Shown piece after piece: positions 23,229 through 28,210 of a stretch of DNA of 28,210 bases (positions are counted from its first letter, which is position 1; the number at the start of each line of letters is the position of its first letter). A program made the position numbers and the translations under genes. The DNA is taken from assembly GCA_902464495.1 (NCBI GenBank), contig CABQJK010000025.1:1-28210 (forward strand). The letters are read 5' to 3'. This DNA is from an uncultured Collinsella sp. GTDB taxonomy: Bacteria; Actinomycetota; Coriobacteriia; Coriobacteriales; Coriobacteriaceae. Under the pieces are notes generated by a model that made no database searches, was not told where the DNA came from, and was given only the letters and a program-made list of their open reading frames with translations.

Positions 23229-24434
23229 ATGACCACCCCCGACGAAAAGACATTCGCCACGCTCACCAAGCTGTTTGAGGAGGAGTTTGGCCCCATCGGC
23301 GACCGCCAGGTGCTCTACGTGCACGCGCCCGGCCGCTCCGAGATCAGCGGCAATCACACCGATCACGAGGGCGGTCACGTTATCGCCGGCTCGCTCGATG
23401 TCGCCGTTGACGGCATCGCCGTGGCAACCGATTCCAACAAGATTCGCGTCGCCGACGAGGGCTATCCTACGTTTGAGATCACGCTCAACACGCTGGATAT
23501 TCAGGAGTCCGAGAAGGGCACGTCCGCAAGCCTCGTGCGCGGTATGGCCCATGAGGTCGCAGCGCTTGATGTTGAGCCCCAGGGCTTCGACTTCGCCTTC
23601 ACCTGCTCCGTTCCCTCGGGTGGCGGCCTTTCCAGCTCCGCTGCCGTCGAGGCCGCGTACGGCCGCGCCATGGAAACACTCTGGGGCGCGCCCACCATTG
23701 AGCCCGTCGCGCTTGCGCAGATGAGCCAGCGCACCGAGAACAACTATTACGGCAAGCCCTGCGGTCTGATGGACCAGGCCGCCGTGTGCCTGGGAGGCCT
23801 CGCCTACATGGACTTTGAGGACCAGGCTCAGCCGAAGGCCCAGAAGCTCGAGCTCAACTTTGAGGATCATGGCTATGCGCTCGTGCTCGTTAAGGTCGGC
23901 GCCGACCACGTGGCAGCCACCGACGACTACGCTGCCGTTCCGCGCGAGATGCAAGACGTCGCTGTCGAGTTTGGCAAGGCACGCCTGTGCGAGGTCGACG
24001 TTGCCGATTTTGACGCTAAGCTCCCCGAGCTGCGCGCCAAGCTGGGCGACCGCGCCTGCCTGCGCGCCGTTCATTACTGGTACGAGAACGGCCTGGTCGA
24101 CAAGCGCTGGGCGGCCCTGAACGCCGGCGACATTGACCAGTTCCTGGTCCTGACGCGTGAGTCCGGCGCCAGCTCCGCCATGTACCTGCAGAATGTTGTT
24201 GCCAAACTGGGTGCCGAGCAGCCTTCCATGTACGCGCTTGCTCTTGCCGAGCATGTGCTCGACGGCCGTGGCGCCGTTCGTATCCACGGCGGCGGCTTTG
24301 GCGGTACCATCCAGGCCTTCGTGCCGCTCGAGCTGGTCGACACCTTCATTGCCAAGATGAACGGCTGGCTTGGCGAGGGCTCTGCCCGCCACTACGCGAT
24401 TTCTGACAAGGGGGCTTACGCGGCATGGCTGTAA
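23229..24434 (+). CDS. galK: Galactokinase
   Basis: GalK phosphorylates alpha-D-galactose to galactose-1-phosphate with ATP. The 401-residue GHMP-family protein has the galactose-binding APGRSEISGNHTDHEGG segment (Arg36, Asp45), the ATP loop VPSGGGLSSSAA, the catalytic GKPCGLMDQAAV segment and the C-terminal GGGFGGTIQAFV motif. The N-terminal signature differs from the classical GRVNLIGEHTDY form, a variation I associate with the longer Gram-positive type. AAGGAAAGGA precedes ATG 23229 by a few bases. It overlaps galT by ten bases, so the two are translationally coupled. The gene is preceded by LacI-type operators and is probably repressed without galactose. Confidence 0.94.
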   Translation: MTTPDEKTFATLTKLFEEEFGPIGDRQVLYVHAPGRSEISGNHTDHEGGHVIAGSLDVAVDGIAVATDSNKIRVADEGYPTFEITLNTLDIQESEKGTSASLVRGMAHEVAALDVEPQGFDFAFTCSVPSGGGLSSSAAVEAAYGRAMETLWGAPTIEPVALAQMSQRTENNYYGKPCGLMDQAAVCLGGLAYMDFEDQAQPKAQKLELNFEDHGYALVLVKVGADHVAATDDYAAVPREMQDVAVEFGKARLCEVDVADFDAKLPELRAKLGDRACLRAVHYWYENGLVDKRWAALNAGDIDQFLVLTRESGASSAMYLQNVVAKLGAEQPSMYALALAEHVLDGRGAVRIHGGGFGGTIQAFVPLELVDTFIAKMNGWLGEGSARHYAISDKGAYAAWL

Positions 24435-26053
24435 TGACTGATGTGCGCGAGGCCGCGCAGGGCCTCATCGAATATGCCATCCACCGATCGATGATCGGCC
24501 AGGACGATCGCATCTGGGCATACAACACCGTTCTCGAGTGCATCGGCGCCACGGGGCCGGCACTCGACATGGCCTGGGCGCTCCAGGTTGAGAAACTCTC
24601 GCTCTTGCACCCCGATACCCTGCCCGACTTTGACCTTGAAGGCACGCTTGCCGCGCTTGCCGAGGCCGCCGTTGCCAACGGCGCCGCCGAGGACACGGCG
24701 TCGGGCCGCGATCGCATCGCCATGCGCATCATGGGCGCGCTCATGCCGAGGCCTTCGGTTGTAAACGAGGAGTTCAACGGACGTATGGGCGTCAACGAGC
24801 CCCGCGCCGCGACCGACTGGTTCTACGGCCTGTGCTGCGACGCCGGCTACGTGCGCCGTGCCGCCATCGCGCGCAACATCAAATGGAGCACCCCCACCAA
24901 CTGGGGCGATCTTGAGATCACCATCAACCTGTCCAAGCCCGAGAAGGACCCGCGCGACATTGCCGCGGCCGGCGCTGCCAAGAACACGGGCGAGAAGTAT
25001 CCCGCCTGCCAGCTCTGCATCGAAAACGAGGGCTACCCCGGACGATCCGCTGCAGCCGACGGTGGCGCTCATCCCGCTCGCCAGAACCTGCGCGTTATCC
25101 CGATCCAGCTCGACGGCGAGCGCTGGGGCTTCCAGTACAGCCCGTACGCGTACTTTAACGAGCACTGCATTGCCATGAGCTCCGAGCATCGTCCGATGCA
25201 CGTCGACCGCAAGGGCCTGACCTGCCTGCTCGACTTTGTGGACCTGTTCCCGCATTACTTCATCGGCTCCAACGCCGACCTGCCCATCGTGGGCGGCTCG
25301 ATCTTGTCGCACGACCACTTCCAGGGCGGCGCACACGAGTTCCCCATGATGCACGCCGCCGAGGTCTCGCAGTTTAGCGTGCCCGGTTTTGACCAGGTCA
25401 GCGGTAGCGTGCTGCAGTGGCCGCTCTCGGTGCTGCGCCTGCGCTCGCATGACCGCGCTCAGCTGCTCGATGCCGCCGAGAAGATTATCCTCGCCTGGCG
25501 CGAGTGGACCGATGAGTCGGTTGGCGCCATCGCGCGCACAGCCGACGGCGTGGCCCACAACACCGTGACGCCCGTCATCCGCCGCGTCGACTCCCGCGGC
25601 AATGCCGGCGGCGAAATCTACGAGGCCTACCTGGCGCTTCGCTGCAACATCACGACCGACGAGCATCCGCTGGGTGTGTTCCACCCGCATGCCGAGTATC
25701 ACCACATTAAGAAGGAGAACATCGGCCTGATCGAGGTCATGGGCCTGGCGATTTTGCCGCCGCGCTTGGTTCCCGAGCTCGGCGCTGTCCGCGAGCACCT
25801 GCTGGCGGCCAAGGCCGATGCCAGCTACGATCTCGCCGGTGCGCTCGAGGGCGATGATCTTTGCCGCAGCCACGCTGCATGGGCCGAGGACGTTTTTGCC
25901 CGCCGCGCCGACGAGCTTACGGCCGACAACGCCATCGATATCCTGCACGAGGAGGTCGGCGTGGTGTTTGGCCACGTACTCGACAACGCCGGCGTCTTTA
26001 AGTGGGACGAAGCCGGCCGCGCCGCCCAACAGCGCTTCATCGACTCGCTGTAG
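24425..26053 (+). CDS. galT: UDP-glucose--hexose-1-phosphate uridylyltransferase, class II
   Basis: GalT exchanges UMP between UDP-glucose and galactose-1-phosphate, giving UDP-galactose and glucose-1-phosphate. At 542 residues it belongs to the larger class II type common in Gram-positive bacteria. Landmarks are VNEEFNGRMG, KWSTPTNWGDLEITINLSKP, CQLCIENEGYPGR, the PYAYFNEHCIAMSSEHRPM strand and SILSHDHFQGG near residue 293, which resembles the HxHFQ signature, and FHPHAEYHHIKKENIGLIEV near the C-terminus. ATG 24425 overlaps the galK stop; AAGGGGG lies ten bases upstream, and ATG 24434 is an alternative. A terminator follows. No galE is in the window. Confidence 0.93.
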   Translation: MAVMTDVREAAQGLIEYAIHRSMIGQDDRIWAYNTVLECIGATGPALDMAWALQVEKLSLLHPDTLPDFDLEGTLAALAEAAVANGAAEDTASGRDRIAMRIMGALMPRPSVVNEEFNGRMGVNEPRAATDWFYGLCCDAGYVRRAAIARNIKWSTPTNWGDLEITINLSKPEKDPRDIAAAGAAKNTGEKYPACQLCIENEGYPGRSAAADGGAHPARQNLRVIPIQLDGERWGFQYSPYAYFNEHCIAMSSEHRPMHVDRKGLTCLLDFVDLFPHYFIGSNADLPIVGGSILSHDHFQGGAHEFPMMHAAEVSQFSVPGFDQVSGSVLQWPLSVLRLRSHDRAQLLDAAEKIILAWREWTDESVGAIARTADGVAHNTVTPVIRRVDSRGNAGGEIYEAYLALRCNITTDEHPLGVFHPHAEYHHIKKENIGLIEVMGLAILPPRLVPELGAVREHLLAAKADASYDLAGALEGDDLCRSHAAWAEDVFARRADELTADNAIDILHEEVGVVFGHVLDNAGVFKWDEAGRAAQQRFIDSL

Positions 26054-26105
26054 CATACGAGTTCGAGCCTCATCAGCGGCCACGACATAACCGCTCACAC
26101 GACAA

Positions 26106-26142
26106 CGGCGCCCGCCGGCAACATCGCCGACGGGCGCCTTTT
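26106..26142 (+). terminator. Intrinsic terminator of galKT
   Basis: GGCGCCCG (26107-26114) pairs with CGGGCGCC (26131-26138), followed by TTTT. It lies 53 bases after the galT stop. The minus strand lacks a T-run, so it mainly serves galT. Confidence 0.82.
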
Positions 26143-26164
26143 CGAGTGTTCGGTGCCGCGACTC

Positions 26165-27100
26165 CTAGAGTTCAGTCACGACAACGCTGTTGTAGATCTC
26201 GTCCCAGCGGTCCATGACCAGGTGGCCGGTCTTGGGATCCATGGCGTTGAGCTTGCCACAGGTATTGGCGGTCTTGAGCACCGTGACGTCGTCGGCACCA
26301 GCAGCAATGGCATGCGCAAAGCCGGCGATGGTCGAGTCACCGGAACCCGTCGCGTTCACAGCCGCAATCGCGGGCGTCTTGGCGCGGAACGCGCGACCCT
26401 CATGGAAGCCCACCGAACCGGCAGCGCCCATCGAAACGACAACCCAGGGAATATCGGCAAAGCGGCCATCGGCGGCAAGCGCCTCGCGCAGGGCATCGAC
26501 ATCATCGGTCGTAAAGGACGTACCCAGCAGGCCGTTAATCTCGGTCAGGTTGGGCTTTACGAGCTCAGGCTTAGCGTCGGACTCCAGCGCGGCCTCCAGC
26601 GATGCACCCGAGGTGTCGAGCAGCACTTTGGCGCCCGCCCCCTCGGCGATCTTGACGAGCTCGGCATAGTAGCCGGCATCGACGCCACGCGGCAGCGAGC
26701 CCGAAAGCGTCACAACGTCCGCCTTCGCCGCAAGCTCGGCGAACTTGGCCGTAAAGGCCTCGAGCTCGGCAGGCGCAATCTGCGGGCCGCTCTCCAGCAG
26801 CTCGGTCTGATTGCCCTCGTGCAGAATATTCAGGCAAATGCGCGTCTCACCGGCGATGGGCACAAAGTCGTTCTTGACGCCGTCGGCATCCATAAGCTCG
26901 GCCATATAGGCACCCATGTGGCCGCCAAGCAGGCCGGTCGCAAGTACATCGTCGCCCAGCTGCAGCAGAACACGGCTCACGTTGAGGCCCTTGCCGCCAG
27001 CGGTCTTTTCGGGCGTCACACGGTTAACATCGTCGATGATCAGCTTGTCGAGCTGATAGCGCGTATCAATCGACGGGTTCATGGTAACGGTCAGAATCAT
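26165..27100 (-). CDS. lacC: Tagatose-6-phosphate kinase
   Basis: LacC phosphorylates tagatose-6-phosphate to tagatose-1,6-bisphosphate with ATP, in the PfkB family. The 311-residue protein follows the LacC pattern closely: MILTVTMNPSIDTRYQLDKL, DDVNRVTPEKTAGGKGLNVSR, AGETRICLNILHEGNQTELLE, the GSLPRGV motif, VKPNLTEINGLLG and NATGSGDSTIAG with catalytic Asp255. The HEGNQTE and TAGGKGLNV segments favour LacC over 1-phosphofructokinase FruK, although these paralogs are hard to separate. CAGGAG lies six bases before ATG 27100. It is the last gene of a minus-strand group after lacB and the epimerase, and it converges on galT. Confidence 0.87.
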   Translation of the reverse strand: MILTVTMNPSIDTRYQLDKLIIDDVNRVTPEKTAGGKGLNVSRVLLQLGDDVLATGLLGGHMGAYMAELMDADGVKNDFVPIAGETRICLNILHEGNQTELLESGPQIAPAELEAFTAKFAELAAKADVVTLSGSLPRGVDAGYYAELVKIAEGAGAKVLLDTSGASLEAALESDAKPELVKPNLTEINGLLGTSFTTDDVDALREALAADGRFADIPWVVVSMGAAGSVGFHEGRAFRAKTPAIAAVNATGSGDSTIAGFAHAIAAGADDVTVLKTANTCGKLNAMDPKTGHLVMDRWDEIYNSVVVTEL

Positions 27101-27153
27101 GTTGAACTCCTGTTCCGGGGCGGCATGACCCGCCCCAAACATACGATAACTCG

Positions 27154-28035
27154 TTAAAGGATCTCGATCTCAAAGCCGCGGGCAACGGTCTCTCCCGGCT
27201 TGGCCACCAGGCAGCCACGCTTGTGCTCCAGAATATCGTCCTCGTCGGAGCAGGTGGACAGACCACCCCACGGTTCAACAGCCACAAAGTCGCCCTCGGG
27301 CTTGCTCCACACAATCAGGTACGGCATATCGGGGAACGTCAGGCGCACACCCTTGTCCTCGGTTTTATTGGTCAGCGTAACCACGCGGCTCTCGAGCACG
27401 TCGAAGATGGTCTCCGCGAAGTCGAAGAGTTCGTGGGTAAGCGGCAAGTTCTGGCCGATCATGGGGTTCTTGCTGCGATGCTCAACATCAATCAGGCCCG
27501 TCGAGGGAACGGCAGTACAGAGCTCGGTGGCCTCACGCTGCTCAAAACGAAGCTCATAATCGTCATAGGACTCGCCCTCGTCGAGCGGGCACTTAAAGCC
27601 GGGGTGACCACCCACAAAGAATGGCATATCCTCGGTGCCCTCATTGGTCGCCTCGTACGACACGACCACCTTTTCCGAATCAATCGTGTAACGAGCAACG
27701 ATCTTAAACGGATACGGATACTGCTCGAGCAGTTCGGCATGGTCGGCAGAGCTCAGGCTCAGCGCAACCATGTTGTCGCCCTGCTCCTCGAGCTTCCACT
27801 CCTGCTTGCGGGCAAAGCCGTGGCGGGCAAGCTTGACCTCGCGGCCGCCCATGGTCATCGCGCGGCCGTCACGAAGGCCGCCGCAAATCGGAAAGCAAAT
27901 GGGCGCCTGGCCCGACCAGACCGAAGGATCGCCCTGCCACAGGTACTCGCGGTCGTTAGCTTTAATCGAAGTGAACGATCCGCCAGCCGTGCTCAGTGCC
28001 ACGCGAACAGAACCGTTATCAAGAACAAACTCCAT
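27154..28035 (-). CDS. Aldose 1-epimerase family protein, LacX-like
   Basis: A 293-residue beta-sandwich protein of the galactose mutarotase-like superfamily, LacX/YeaD-like branch, which interconverts sugar anomers. Visible features are YLWQGDPSVWSGQAPICFPI, the RHGFARKQEW histidine, VGGHPGFKCPL with the second conserved His, PYLIVWSKPEGDFVAVEPWG with the catalytic Glu region, and a typical C-terminal GETVARGFEIEIL. GGGAAGG precedes the ATG. LacX proteins often lie in tagatose-6-phosphate operons, and here the gene lies between lacB and lacC with a 53-base gap to lacC. The exact sugar is unknown; galactose or a phosphorylated hexose are the obvious candidates. Confidence 0.87.
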   Translation of the reverse strand: MEFVLDNGSVRVALSTAGGSFTSIKANDREYLWQGDPSVWSGQAPICFPICGGLRDGRAMTMGGREVKLARHGFARKQEWKLEEQGDNMVALSLSSADHAELLEQYPYPFKIVARYTIDSEKVVVSYEATNEGTEDMPFFVGGHPGFKCPLDEGESYDDYELRFEQREATELCTAVPSTGLIDVEHRSKNPMIGQNLPLTHELFDFAETIFDVLESRVVTLTNKTEDKGVRLTFPDMPYLIVWSKPEGDFVAVEPWGGLSTCSDEDDILEHKRGCLVAKPGETVARGFEIEIL

Positions 28036-28154
28036 AGGAGCCTTCCCTTTCTTACGCCAGCCCGCCGAGTGAATAGGGCTGATAGAAAACCGGCCCGCGC
28101 CCCCTCACAGAAACGCGAGCCGTCAACGGACTAGTAAATTACGCCGGATACCCG

Positions 28155-28210
28155 CTAGTCATGGTATTCGCCGCGGTCCCACTTCTCGAGGAACTCGTCA
28201 AAGAAGTGCG
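28155..28210 (-). CDS. lacB: Galactose-6-phosphate isomerase subunit LacB, C-terminal end only
   Basis: The minus-strand frame entering from the right edge encodes HFFDEFLEKWDRGEYHD and then a TAG stop. From memory this matches the C-terminus of LacB, which with LacA isomerises galactose-6-phosphate to tagatose-6-phosphate. Only 17 residues are visible, so the call rests on this tail plus the adjacent lacC and LacX-like genes. The 119-base gap to the epimerase shows no clear terminator, so one transcript is likely. Confidence 0.75.
   Translation of the reverse strand, partial: HFFDEFLEKWDRGEYHD

Noticed and set aside
24416..26098. 560-codon minus-strand frame opposite galT
   Set aside because: Shadow of galT, which has convincing motifs and overlaps galK in translational coupling. 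The reverse product resembles nothing.
1..28210. Mobile element or phage origin for the region
   Set aside because: I saw no transposase, integrase, att-like tRNA end or phage gene. The codon style is uniform across the main genes.

Overview
The window is high-GC, gene-dense bacterial DNA with strong Shine-Dalgarno sites and a gene set typical of a fermentative gut Actinomycetota. I infer a Coriobacteriia member, most probably Collinsella. That assignment is pattern recognition from memory and was not tested by any search.

Layout. Bases 1-844 hold the 3' end of a class I DAHP synthase, followed by a palindrome-rich spacer, a GNAT acetyltransferase and the remains of a kinase-like gene. Bases 2.9-13.1 kb form an agmatine catabolism region. 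It has two divergent agmatine deiminases (AguA), two APC-family antiporters resembling the agmatine/putrescine exchanger AguD, one putrescine carbamoyltransferase (PtcA), and two LuxR-type regulators. One regulator has an N-terminal GAF-like soluble domain; the other has a multi-pass membrane sensor domain like AguR. Agmatine would be imported in exchange for putrescine and deiminated to N-carbamoylputrescine. Phosphorolysis of that product gives putrescine and carbamoyl phosphate. Carbamate kinase, the ATP-yielding last step, is not in the window. A roughly 212-nt structured repeat lies just downstream of each LuxR gene, in the same orientation.

Bases 13.4-16.4 kb carry a two-gene ABC exporter of the BceAB/FtsX type. 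Next is a gene with a TTG start that encodes a Nudix hydrolase joined in frame to a Vsr-like mismatch endonuclease. Bases 18.3-20.3 kb hold a class II ketose-bisphosphate aldolase divergent from a DeoR-family repressor, and then a flavodiiron protein on the minus strand.

Bases 21.9-28.2 kb are a galactose region. A LacI-family regulator is divergent from overlapping galK-galT (Leloir pathway), with three matching operator-like sites between them. Converging on galT is a minus-strand tagatose-6-phosphate group: lacB (only its last 17 codons are in the window), a LacX-like aldose epimerase and lacC. Two galactose routes therefore lie side by side.

The intergenic regions are unusually rich in long inverted repeats, several of which enclose a smaller terminator-like hairpin. 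The most unusual points are the Nudix-Vsr fusion, the LuxR-linked repeat, the nested palindromes and the divergent second AguA. I saw no rRNA, tRNA, CRISPR array or insertion sequence.
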